A stretch of 6,181 nt of DNA from Caldifarciminota bacterium (GCA_903908785.1 CAIVTL010000554.1:1-6181); one strand, 5' to 3'. Positions 1 to 5,663 are shown, counted from the first letter of the stretch. Notes: generated by a model from the sequence alone, not told the origin. A program made the numbers and translations.

Positions 1-1
1 C

Positions 2-799
2 GGGCGTCACCTGGTTATGGGCCCGCGGGCGGCCGAGCTCCCGCGACAGCGCGGCGATCCTGATACTGATGCCGTTCTCGGTGCGCCACCCGGCCGGCCA
101 GCGTTCCACACCCTTTGCCCGGCGGTACAGCCGGTCCAGGTCGGCCCGGCAATCCCCACTCGCGGCTCTTATATCGGGATACCGACCCGCCGCGACCGCC
201 GCCGCGTAGCGCCGCACCACCCGGTCCTCGGCCGGTGACCAGACGTACGCTCTCCACTCCGGACAGGCGGCGCGGACCATGCCCTTCAGCTTGTGGATGA
301 CCCCGAACTGGCCCCTTGCCGGCTTACCCGCGTGGGCACGCGACGTCGCGCGGAGACGGTCCAGTTCCTGCCGGCAGTGGACCGCCGCCTCGGCCGGGTC
401 GCGATATCGGTGCCTCAGCAACAGCGCCGCATGGCGCCGGGCAATCTCCATTTCCTGCTTGCTCCACCACTTGTGCGGCCAGCCCCGCGACAGCGCGTGA
501 AGGTACGGCCGCATCGCCCGCCGCACCGCCTCGATGGTACGCGGCTCCGACCGGCGGCAGCGCTTATGATTTGCCAGCCGGCGCTGGCAGGCCACCGCCG
601 CCTCAAGCGCGGACCCGAATCTGCCCCGGATGACTCCGCCGGCATAGCTCCTGAGAAAACGGCTCTCGACCGCGCTCCAGTCGGCAGCGTGGAAGCCCCT
701 GGCCACGTTACGCCTGCCCGGCTCGGTCCGCGCCGAACCGGACGATGCGAGTATCAAAGGAGACACCAGAGGAACCCGCCGCGCCTTTGCCGCCGTCAT
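2..799 (-). CDS. Partial protein with tandem Myb/SANT-like modules, unknown family
   Basis: The frame is open for 266 codons from an ATG at 799 to the left window edge, so the C-terminus is missing. Three related modules are visible: residues 40-75, 111-149 and 186-224. Each begins with a Trp followed by Ser (W41, W112, W187) and has an acidic turn (for example SPAED), an RRYA- or RRHA-like helix, a GRF/HRY/GRY turn and a helix with a conserved Cys (C71, C142, C217) ending in a Leu. The Trp residues are 71 and 75 residues apart, and each linker carries an Ile-containing basic helix. Spaced Trp in short helical units resembles Myb/SANT DNA-binding repeats, and residues 243-266 (IAALSRELGRPRAHNQVTP region) look like the start of another helix-turn-helix unit. 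DNA binding is inferred. No RBS precedes ATG 799. A GTG at 706, nearer the first module, is an alternative start. It lies in the same frame as, and downstream of, the coiled-coil gene. Confidence 0.72.
   Translation of the reverse strand, partial: MTAAKARRVPLVSPLILASSGSARTEPGRRNVARGFHAADWSAVESRFLRSYAGGVIRGRFGSALEAAVACQRRLANHKRCRRSEPRTIEAVRRAMRPYLHALSRGWPHKWWSKQEMEIARRHAALLLRHRYRDPAEAAVHCRQELDRLRATSRAHAGKPARGQFGVIHKLKGMVRAACPEWRAYVWSPAEDRVVRRYAAAVAAGRYPDIRAASGDCRADLDRLYRRAKGVERWPAGWRTENGISIRIAALSRELGRPRAHNQVTP
718..741 (-). other. GC-rich hairpin upstream of the first Myb-like module
   Basis: On the minus strand the arms CCGGTTCGG and CCGAGCCGG pair over 9 bp (one G-T wobble) around a 6-nt loop. 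No T tract follows, so it is not a classical terminator. It lies between the ATG at 799 and the alternative GTG at 706. If GTG 706 is the true start, the hairpin would sit in the leader. Its function is unknown. Confidence 0.4.
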
Positions 800-829
800 C
801 AATCGGGTGACTGTCCACGATGCACGTTG

Positions 830-1033
830 TTATCGGGACTTCGGCTTGTTGCGGTTCTTCCGAGCCGCATTCTCCATGGCCCAGAGGATCTGGCACTTCT
901 CGCGAGTTGGCAGCTTGCGGAGGGGATGGTCCTTCTTCAGTTCTTCGGTCTCCTGCTCCAGCCGCTCCTTCTCTCGCACCAGCCGAGCGTGCTCCCGCTG
1001 CAGCTTCTGCAGATTCCGCATCTTTTCATTCAT
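830..1033 (-). CDS. Small coiled-coil protein, unknown function
   Basis: This 67-residue ORF starts at ATG 1033, preceded by GAAGGAG (1041-1047) at 7 nt spacing, the best RBS in the window. Residues 1-35 are rich in Glu, Lys, Arg and Leu with heptad-like Leu spacing (LQKLQREHARLVREKERLEQ), predicting an amphipathic coiled coil. Residues 36-67 hold a basic segment with HPLRKLPTREKCQILWAMEN and a tail of Lys, Arg and Asn. There is no signal peptide or membrane segment, so a cytoplasmic protein that oligomerises or binds a partner or nucleic acid is inferred. I do not recognise the family. It precedes the Myb-like ORF by 30 nt in the same reading frame, which suggests co-transcription. Three tandem-type sequence features upstream (1060-1089 repeats and the MITE) may affect its expression. 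Confidence 0.75.
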   Translation of the reverse strand: MNEKMRNLQKLQREHARLVREKERLEQETEELKKDHPLRKLPTREKCQILWAMENAARKNRNKPKSR

Positions 1034-1040
1034 CAGGCTA

Positions 1041-1047
1041 CTCCTTC
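1041..1047 (-). promoter_or_regulatory. Ribosome binding site of the coiled-coil gene
   Basis: GAAGGAG on the minus strand lies 7 nt before ATG 1033. It is a near-consensus Shine-Dalgarno and fixes the start of the small coiled-coil gene. Confidence 0.8.
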
Positions 1048-1059
1048 AGCGCCGACGAA

Positions 1060-1089
1060 CAACGATGTACGATGCAACGATATACGATG
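1060..1089. repeat. Two tandem 15-bp repeats upstream of the coiled-coil gene
   Basis: On the plus strand CAACGATGTACGATG (1060-1074) is followed directly by CAACGATATACGATG (1075-1089), differing at one base. Within them ACGAT occurs four times at 7, 8 and 7 bp steps. The block ends about 27 bp upstream of the ATG at 1033, where a promoter or operator would be expected, so iterated binding of a regulator is possible but unproven. Confidence 0.7.
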
Positions 1090-1124
1090 CATGCCGCACC
1101 TTGACATCGCTCAGCAATATGGGA

Positions 1125-1128
1125 AGTG
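1125..1128. repeat. Putative target-site duplication AGTG, left copy (right copy 1249-1252)
   Basis: AGTG occurs immediately outside both terminal inverted repeats of the 120-bp element. One 4-bp match has about a 1 in 256 chance of arising randomly, so it supports transposition but does not prove it. Confidence 0.55.
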
Positions 1129-1248
1129 GAGCTTGTCTGGAAACTCGGGTTCGGCATTTCTGAACCACAAATGGCTGGGCGTCGCTGGTTCGCTGGACAC
1201 AACATAAGGTAGCGCGTGAGTGCTGCAAGCTGGTTTCCAGACAAGCTC
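1129..1248. mobile_element. 120-bp MITE-like element with perfect 16-bp terminal inverted repeats
   Basis: The left end GAGCTTGTCTGGAAAC (1129-1144) is the exact reverse complement of the right end at 1233-1248. The copies of AGTG at 1125-1128 and 1249-1252 touch the ends directly and look like a 4-bp target-site duplication. The interior has no meaningful ORF but contains a hairpin (1148-1154 with 1160-1166). Short length, inverted ends, target duplication and no transposase are the hallmarks of a miniature inverted-repeat element mobilised in trans. The parent IS family is not identified. It lies against the 3' end of the truncated toxin and supplies two bases of its stop codon. Confidence 0.72.
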
Positions 1249-1426
1249 AGTGTCCCGAATTCTCCGAGTTCTCTGGATACAGTAGCGGGGATTCCTGAAT
1301 CCGATGGACCGTATCACGCACGGCCAAGGCGAAGCGCCTTCCGAGACCGGGATTCTGGGCCTGGTAGTACTGCGCAGACTCGATGAGTTCCTCGCGTGCT
1401 GCCGCGTGGAACTCGACCGGCCTCAT
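1247..1426 (-). pseudogene. Truncated ParE/RelE-type toxin
   Basis: The 59-residue ORF starts at ATG 1426, overlapping the antitoxin stop codon by 4 bp (ATGA), the usual coupling for toxin-antitoxin pairs. Residues 1-51 match the N-terminal half of ParE/RelE-superfamily toxins: VEFHAAAREELIESAQYY, then a helix with PGLGRRFALAV, then HRIQESPLLYPE. Such toxins normally have about 90-100 residues, and the C-terminal strands (the usual RRFPYxIxY and final HxxRxPxYW-type segments) are absent. The ORF instead ends in NSENSGH and a TGA formed by one base of the AGTG duplication and two bases of the MITE. Removing the MITE gives only four more codons (FPYC) before another stop, so the gene was probably already damaged or is joined to foreign DNA. 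Loss of toxicity is inferred. Confidence 0.75.
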
Positions 1427-1650
1427 CCGAGCTTACTGTCGAGTTCCTCGAAGACCCGTTCGCTTGAGGAAAGGGTCGCTGCCCCGTCGTCGATTTCCCG
1501 GCAGCGCCGCCTTATCTCGTCCATCCACGTTGGGCTGACTTCGAAGCCCTCCTCGTAGTCCAAGCTCTCCAGCAGCTTCTCGGCAAGAAGCGCCCGGGAT
1601 TCACGGGGAAGATGAAGTGCCTCGTCAATGATGCTGTCTATCTTTACCAT
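1423..1650 (-). CDS. Addiction-module antitoxin-like protein (TIGR02574 type)
   Basis: This 75-residue acidic protein starts at ATG 1650, with AGGA 8 nt upstream. The N-terminus (DSIIDEALHLPRESRALLAEKLLESLD) and the middle segment VSPTWMDEIRRRCREIDDGAA are typical of the small 'addiction module component' antitoxins paired with ParE/RelE toxins. Their usual length of about 70-80 residues agrees. The family neutralises its toxin by direct binding and often represses its own operon. The stop codon overlaps the toxin ATG (ATGA). A longer in-frame start at 1746 exists but lacks an RBS, and the residues it would add (a Cys-containing, low-conservation-looking leader) do not fit the family. With its toxin truncated, this is probably an orphan antitoxin. 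Confidence 0.85.
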   Translation of the reverse strand: MVKIDSIIDEALHLPRESRALLAEKLLESLDYEEGFEVSPTWMDEIRRRCREIDDGAATLSSSERVFEELDSKLG

Positions 1651-1657
1651 CACTGAA

Positions 1658-1685
1658 ATCCTACTACACTTCGGACACGAGTCAA
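1658..1685 (-). promoter_or_regulatory. Promoter candidate of the antitoxin gene
   Basis: TTGACT (1680-1685) is separated by 16 nt from TAGGAT (1658-1663), which lies 7 nt before ATG 1650. This geometry predicts a very short or absent leader. The same bases include AGGA, which could instead be an RBS for a longer transcript, so the two readings compete. Confidence 0.4.
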
Positions 1686-1692
1686 CTCCGTG
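1676..1692. promoter_or_regulatory. Imperfect palindrome over the -35 box, possible antitoxin operator
   Basis: CACGAGTCAACTCCGTG is a near-palindrome (arms CACGAGT and ACTCCGTG, one extra base) that overlaps the TTGACT box of the antitoxin promoter candidate. Autorepression by the antitoxin is known for such modules. Assigning this site to it is inference. Confidence 0.35.
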
Positions 1693-1817
1693 ACCCACAT
1701 TCCAGCCGGGCGTCAACTGCGAGCCGCTCGCCGTCGCATTCGGCACTCATCGTTCCGCGCTCATCGCTTATCACTCTCCCCGTGAACTCGACCATCCTAT
1801 CACTCCACGCTGGCGTG

Positions 1818-2000
1818 TCAAGCGCGCGGGCATCCAAAATCATTTATTGTGTCCCCGGAATTGTCGATCTGCGCTTCTTCCACCGTACGAAATCCCTTTC
1901 GGCACACGGGACAAACGAACACGAACGGCGTTCCTAGGAAGGCATCCCTCAGACGACTCGTGTACTCCTTCGGATCCCTGCCAGCCAGACCGATACTCAT
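1818..2000 (-). CDS. Small CxxC protein, possibly a truncated HNH-type fragment
   Basis: The 60-residue ORF starts at ATG 2000, nine nt after the stop of the DUF4268 gene, so it is probably part of the same operon. Its RBS is weak (GTGAG directly before the ATG). Residues 24-38 read TPFVFVCPVCRKGFR, with a CxxC knuckle, followed by TVEEAQID. In many HNH endonucleases a CxxC knuckle is followed by a strand and the ID-His catalytic motif. Here the residue after ID is Asn, and the protein ends 13 residues later in sequence that looks non-coding (from 1863, an AATTCCGGGGACACAATA motif). It may therefore be the 5' part of a longer zinc-knuckle gene, cut off by rearrangement. A genuine short zinc-binding protein is the alternative. 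Family identity is uncertain. Confidence 0.5.
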   Translation of the reverse strand: MSIGLAGRDPKEYTSRLRDAFLGTPFVFVCPVCRKGFRTVEEAQIDNSGDTINDFGCPRA

Positions 2001-2009
2001 CTCACGCGG

Positions 2010-2987
2010 CTAAGTTTTCCCGACATCCAGCGCCCTCACGCGCGGGCCGAAGACCTTGTTGAATATCTCCAGGTTCTTGCGCAACCATTCGCGCATCTTC
2101 GGCCACTCTTCCGTGTCCAGAATACTGGCCTGCTTCTTGACGTACACGCGGCACGACTGCACATTCTCCGAGCTATACCAGGAAAGCGGCTGACCCACCT
2201 CGCGTTCGATAGCTGTCTTGTCCTTTTCAAGTTGGGCGAAGTACGTCTTGGCATCCTGCCCGCTGATGTAAAGCTCCACTCGCACGTGGGGATTCTCAGA
2301 CTTGGTCTCGGTGTCCCAAAGCGTGGCTATCGTATCGAAGCTGAACCCAGAACGGCCAGCAACGAAGTTCATCCAGTGTCGCGGCCTTGGCGTGGAGCCG
2401 CGCATCTCGCTATTCTCCGCCATATGGTCTCTGAACGCGGTCCAGAATTCCAGTTGCATCCGTCGGTGCTCCGTCATCCCGGCCCGTTCCGCTCCAGCGC
2501 GTACCTCACGCGCCCAATCGTTCGGCTTCGCCACTATGTTGAACTTGGGCGCGATTGGCGAGTCGCCGATGCGCCAGAGCTCGACCTCAAGGCCCAAGAA
2601 TGATATCTGCTCATCGGTGTGTTCGTTCAGCCAGTCCAGTGCCGCACGGTGCTCCTCTGTGAACCGTTTGGCAATCCAGACGACCGTCACCGCCTCAAGA
2701 CCTGCGGCGTAGGTCAGTATCTGGCCCAAGTGCGAGTGGTCGGTGCGTTCAAGCTGGTTCTCGATGAGCACCCAAGTGTCGTCAGAACGGTCTTTACAGA
2801 GGATGTCGGCACGAAACGGCCCGACTTCCTTTTCCTGCTTCATCAGCTCCAATGGCCTCCCTAACGTGTCGCCCAAGAGCTGCAGGTTCTCCTCCTGTGC
2901 CAGCCAAGGCGTGAAATGCTGGCCCTCGTCCTTCCACGCCGTCCGCAGATCAACCTTTTCCAACCGGCCTAACTTGCCATCGTTCAC
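2010..2987 (-). CDS. DUF4268 family protein with nuclease-like N-terminal domain
   Basis: This 325-residue protein starts at GTG 2987, inside the stop codon of the frameshifted methyltransferase C-terminus (GTGA overlap), with GGAGGT (2991-2996) upstream. The N-terminal half carries a PD-(D/E)XK-like signature: E54, then FRADIL (D61), then VLIENQLERTDHSHLGQ (E76, Q78, D83, H84) and LTYAAGLEA. In this fold an Asp and an E-x-Q/K pair bind metal. Residues 170-320 match the DUF4268 region, with conserved Trp-rich helices and a VELYI strand. Proteins of this family often occur next to restriction or phage-defence genes, but their biochemical role is not settled. Nuclease activity is inferred from the motif. 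The tight coupling suggests it works with, or is regulated together with, the XamI-type RM pair. Confidence 0.85.
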   Translation of the reverse strand: MNDGKLGRLEKVDLRTAWKDEGQHFTPWLAQEENLQLLGDTLGRPLELMKQEKEVGPFRADILCKDRSDDTWVLIENQLERTDHSHLGQILTYAAGLEAVTVVWIAKRFTEEHRAALDWLNEHTDEQISFLGLEVELWRIGDSPIAPKFNIVAKPNDWAREVRAGAERAGMTEHRRMQLEFWTAFRDHMAENSEMRGSTPRPRHWMNFVAGRSGFSFDTIATLWDTETKSENPHVRVELYISGQDAKTYFAQLEKDKTAIEREVGQPLSWYSSENVQSCRVYVKKQASILDTEEWPKMREWLRKNLEIFNKVFGPRVRALDVGKT

Positions 2988-3119
2988 AACACCTCCACAA
3001 CCCTGATTTCCTCTTCCGGCAATCCGTACAATTCATACGCTAGCATGTCAATCTGCCGGTCTACGGCGACGAGTTGGCATTCGGCGGACTCTCTTTCCCA
3101 CCGCAACGCGCCGCCGCGG
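2984..3119 (-). pseudogene. Out-of-frame C-terminus of the methyltransferase
   Basis: Reading one base on from the main frame gives TRGGALRWERESAECQLVAV followed by DRQIDMLAYELYGLPEEEI and a short tail to TGA at 2984-2986. An 'ID..vYeLYGL..eEI..V' ending is typical of Eco57I-type methyltransferases. The switch lies somewhere near 3090-3125, around a (CGG)-like run. The TGA overlaps the GTG start of the DUF4268 gene, which also argues that this is the natural end of the methyltransferase. Confidence 0.85.
2991..2996 (-). promoter_or_regulatory. Ribosome binding site inside the methyltransferase 3' end
   Basis: GGAGGT on the minus strand lies 3 nt before GTG 2987. Spacing is short, but with the GTGA stop-start overlap it supports GTG 2987 as the start and suggests reinitiation by ribosomes finishing the methyltransferase. 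Confidence 0.6.
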
Positions 3120-4703
3120 GTGTGCGTCCCGCACGACGGCTTCTGCAAACAGTGATCGGAATGCCGGTTCCGTCTCTGGCAGCGTGGGCAGCACTTCCAA
3201 CAGATGGTCTGCTGGTACGCGCGCCAATTCCCCGGGTTCGAGTTTGTGCAGGTCTCCGCCGTACACTCGTCCTTCGTCGAGCATCGTATTCGATGCGCAT
3301 CGGTTGAGAGCTTGCCAGACCTGTCGTTTGAGTCCCGGGTCCGCTTCGAGTGCCCGCGCGGCAAAGGGCTTGGGGTAAAGGAGAAGATAGACGTTGGCTG
3401 CGGTCGCCTGCGAGTGGTTCAAGATGAACCGGAACGGCCGGGCCGTCGCGCGTACGATATAGGTACACAGGAATGGTGCGGCCGGCCGACGCTCCTGCGC
3501 ATACCACGGAGTGCGCCGGGTGCACAGGTAGCGTCCGGCCACGTCAGGACGTATCTTCTCGAAGTATCGCCAGAGAGGAGGGTGTTCGTCTCGAACCCGG
3601 TCCTCCGGCAGCCGGCAGTCGAGTAGAACGAGCTGTGGCTCGGTGCGCGGCGCGCCATCCTTGCTGGCCAGAACTTCGTCCGTAGCCAGATGGCGGGGAC
3701 TGGGCAGTATTGGCCGCAGACACTCAGCGGGCAGGCCGCGTTCACGGGCTTGCTCGCGAGTCATGATGAAGGAGCCATTAGCGCCGGTTGCTATTCCTCT
3801 CCGGATGACGAAGAAGTCGCCGAGTCTGGCGCAAGCCGACTCGGCACGCGGTGCTCTGGTGGGGAACCTGGTCCACTTGCGCTCCAGCCGCAGTTCGTCC
3901 GCCGACACAAGCCGCTCGGTCGCTGGAGCCTCAATGGAACCTCCGTACGAGAAGAGGACTGTCTGGTCGGGCATCGGCTGTCTATTGCGGAGCCAGACAA
4001 CAGAGGAAGAGACCAGCGCATCCTCAAACTGCACGTCGGCTGGGTTGAATCGATGAATCCTAAGTAGTTCCACTTGCCTAAGCAGATAGTGCTTGATAGC
4101 CTGGCCATAACCAACGTCCATGAACTCGCTCGGGACCAGCCACGCCGCCACGCCGTCATCCGCCATCCACGCGTGAGACATCAGCATGAAGTAGCAGTAC
4201 AGCCCTGAAAGCCCAGAGACTTCGATGCCCAACCGGTGTTTCACGGTCACTTGGAGACGCATCTTGACATCCCGGTCAAGGTGGTGGTGCCGGACGTACG
4301 GCGGATTGCAGATGAGGAGGTTGGGCTTTGCGGCTGGGTCCGTCGGTACCCGTGCCAGTGTGAAGTCGGCGATGTGCAGGTTCAGCCCCGAGGAATGCCA
4401 CAGCTTTGCAGCAGTCAGTCCGAACTCCTTGTCGATTTCGAAGCCCATCGCGTGCCGCAGGTGAGGGCTGTCGACGAGACCGAGAAGGGCAGAGTAGAAC
4501 GAGCCCGTCCCGAATGCCGGGTCCAGAAATCGGACTCGGGTCGTGGAGGGCAGCAGCTTCAGCGCCGACTCCACCACACTTGCGGCGAGACGGGGCGGAG
4601 TGGCAAACTGGCCCAAGCGGTTGCGCTCAGCCTGCGTGCGCTGCCCGTCGAGCGTTCGCTGCAGGGCGACCCTCTCGGCCTCTAGTTCCTCTCTCTTTGT
4701 CAC
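3048..4703 (-). CDS. Adenine-specific DNA methyltransferase of the XamI-type RM system (3' frameshift)
   Basis: This Eco57I/TaqI-type N6-adenine methyltransferase transfers a methyl group from S-adenosylmethionine to adenine in the site cut by the neighbouring XamI-type enzyme. GTG 4703 is the start, 3 nt after the endonuclease stop. Motifs in order: motif X GQFATPP (31-37), motif I FLDPAFGTGSF (59-69, AdoMet binding), an acidic GFEID strand (87-91), and motif IV NPPY (133-136, catalytic), then a target-recognition region at about 290-500. This frame is 551 residues long. From about residue 528 it becomes Arg-rich (PRRRVAVGKRVRR...), unlike the family. The expected tail, ending IDMLAYELYGLPEEEI, lies in the +1 frame and ends at 2984. 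The full product would be about 572 residues. The gene therefore carries one extra base (or two missing), or the read has an error. The catalytic and recognition regions are intact in this frame. Confidence 0.9.
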   Translation of the reverse strand: MTKREELEAERVALQRTLDGQRTQAERNRLGQFATPPRLAASVVESALKLLPSTTRVRFLDPAFGTGSFYSALLGLVDSPHLRHAMGFEIDKEFGLTAAKLWHSSGLNLHIADFTLARVPTDPAAKPNLLICNPPYVRHHHLDRDVKMRLQVTVKHRLGIEVSGLSGLYCYFMLMSHAWMADDGVAAWLVPSEFMDVGYGQAIKHYLLRQVELLRIHRFNPADVQFEDALVSSSVVWLRNRQPMPDQTVLFSYGGSIEAPATERLVSADELRLERKWTRFPTRAPRAESACARLGDFFVIRRGIATGANGSFIMTREQARERGLPAECLRPILPSPRHLATDEVLASKDGAPRTEPQLVLLDCRLPEDRVRDEHPPLWRYFEKIRPDVAGRYLCTRRTPWYAQERRPAAPFLCTYIVRATARPFRFILNHSQATAANVYLLLYPKPFAARALEADPGLKRQVWQALNRCASNTMLDEGRVYGGDLHKLEPGELARVPADHLLEVLPTLPETEPAFRSLFAEAVVRDAHPRRRVAVGKRVRRMPTRRRRPAD

Positions 4704-4706
4704 GAC

Positions 4707-5663
4707 CTAAAGGCCCATCCGCGCGAAGTCGTCAATTCGGTGCTCCCACACCCAGTCCATACCCTCTGAGGCTTCATAGCCGAGATACCCGGAATCGAAG
4801 TAACCACCCAGGAAGAGCACATATCTGATCCTGCGACCGTGCGTCTTGCGCAACTGGGACAGTTTCGTTGCCTCCTCCTTGCGACGTTTGTTCACATTGG
4901 CGTAGTCGCCAGCGGATTTGGCTTCTACGAACAATGGTAGTCCATGCCCGCCAGGTACTTTCGGCATTATGACAGCGTCCACAGGCACGTTCAGATGTCG
5001 CCGCTCCTGGCGCACGCTGACGTTGAGCCGGAAGCAGAACGTACCTGGCAGCATTCTTCGGAGGTCAATGACCTCGCTTGGTTTGACCTTCTTGTATCCC
5101 CTCGCAGAGAGCCATTCGTTCATCCTGTCGAGTTGACGCTGTTCCTGGGCGTTGCGAATAATCGGGTTTGCCTGAGCACCGCAAAGCCGGTCGGCGACGA
5201 CGGTGGAAGCACGGTGAACCTCCTCCTCGGATGGCTCATCTTTGCGGTCGAGCCAAACCAGAATGTCTCTGTCGACCAGCTTCTGGATAACCTCACCAAT
5301 GCGTTTCAGTTCGGTCGTGACCCTGTCAGCCGGCAGCTTCGGTGGAAGTCTGCCGGATTTCTCCATCGTCTTGACCAGAGCGCCGGGAACGCCGGCCAAC
5401 CCTATGAGTCGGTCAACCGCCAGAGGCGGGCAGGTTGCCATGCGCAGCACGGACAGCACCTCCGGGTGGGTACGCAGCGTGTCGGCACCGAGGTCCCGCA
5501 GGTTGTGGGTCGTGGCCATCGCCTTCTTGACCGTTTCGGTAGTCCTTGCTCTGGTGTCGCGGTAGGCTTTGGGCGCGAAGCGGAGGAACCAGTCGTTGTA
5601 CATGTCAACGGACTTGCGGATGTCCTCTTTCCATCTGAGCGTCTTAGTGCTATTGACAGGCAT
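4707..5663 (-). CDS. XamI-type restriction endonuclease
   Basis: This 318-residue protein matches the XamI restriction endonuclease family (Pfam RE_XamI), whose founding member recognises GTCGAC. Family-typical stretches run throughout: YNDWFLRFAPKAYRDTR (22-38), HPEVLSVLRMATCPPLAVDRLIGLAGVP (66-93), VVADRLCGAQANPIIRNAQE (155-174), and the C-terminal GYFDSGYLGYEASEGMDWVWEHRIDD. The PD-(D/E)XK site is visible as VPVDAVIMP (D229) followed by PLFVEAKSAGD (E247, K249). Length and both ends fit the family, so the enzyme looks complete. ATG 5663 is the start, and the RBS is weak. The stop is 3 nt before the methyltransferase GTG, giving an endonuclease-then-methylase operon. Whether the specificity is still GTCGAC is inferred. 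Two GTCGAC sites occur in the window, at 4470-4475 and 5271-5276. Confidence 0.92.
   Translation of the reverse strand: MPVNSTKTLRWKEDIRKSVDMYNDWFLRFAPKAYRDTRARTTETVKKAMATTHNLRDLGADTLRTHPEVLSVLRMATCPPLAVDRLIGLAGVPGALVKTMEKSGRLPPKLPADRVTTELKRIGEVIQKLVDRDILVWLDRKDEPSEEEVHRASTVVADRLCGAQANPIIRNAQEQRQLDRMNEWLSARGYKKVKPSEVIDLRRMLPGTFCFRLNVSVRQERRHLNVPVDAVIMPKVPGGHGLPLFVEAKSAGDYANVNKRRKEEATKLSQLRKTHGRRIRYVLFLGGYFDSGYLGYEASEGMDWVWEHRIDDFARMGL

Larger units (their letters stand above)
1651..1817. other. Intergenic spacer between the CxxC gene and the antitoxin
   Basis: I see no gene here on either strand. It contains the antitoxin promoter and palindrome at its low-coordinate end, a short hairpin near 1804-1815 (CACGC-TG-GCGTG) just after the CxxC gene, and two nearby copies of CGATGAG-type sequence around 1745-1775. 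None resembles a strong rho-independent terminator. Confidence 0.5.

Noticed and set aside
1101..1106. Plus-strand TTGACA as a promoter -35 box
   Set aside because: No acceptable -10 box lies 16-18 nt downstream and there is no plus-strand gene to serve.
293..1207. 304-codon plus-strand open frame
   Set aside because: It runs antisense to the repeat-built protein and the coiled-coil gene, shows no family-like sequence, and crosses the MITE. GC-rich DNA readily leaves such antisense frames open.
1289..1302. Short palindrome GGATTC-CT-GAATCC
   Set aside because: It lies inside conserved toxin coding sequence, has a 2-nt loop and no T tract, so it is probably a coincidence of codons.
1804..1815. 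Hairpin CACGC-TG-GCGTG after the CxxC gene as a terminator
   Set aside because: The stem is only 5 bp and no T run follows on the minus strand.
3048..3119. Arg-rich C-terminus of the methyltransferase as a genuine basic tail
   Set aside because: The alternative frame gives a family-typical ending and a stop overlapping the next start, so the basic tail is better explained as out-of-frame reading.
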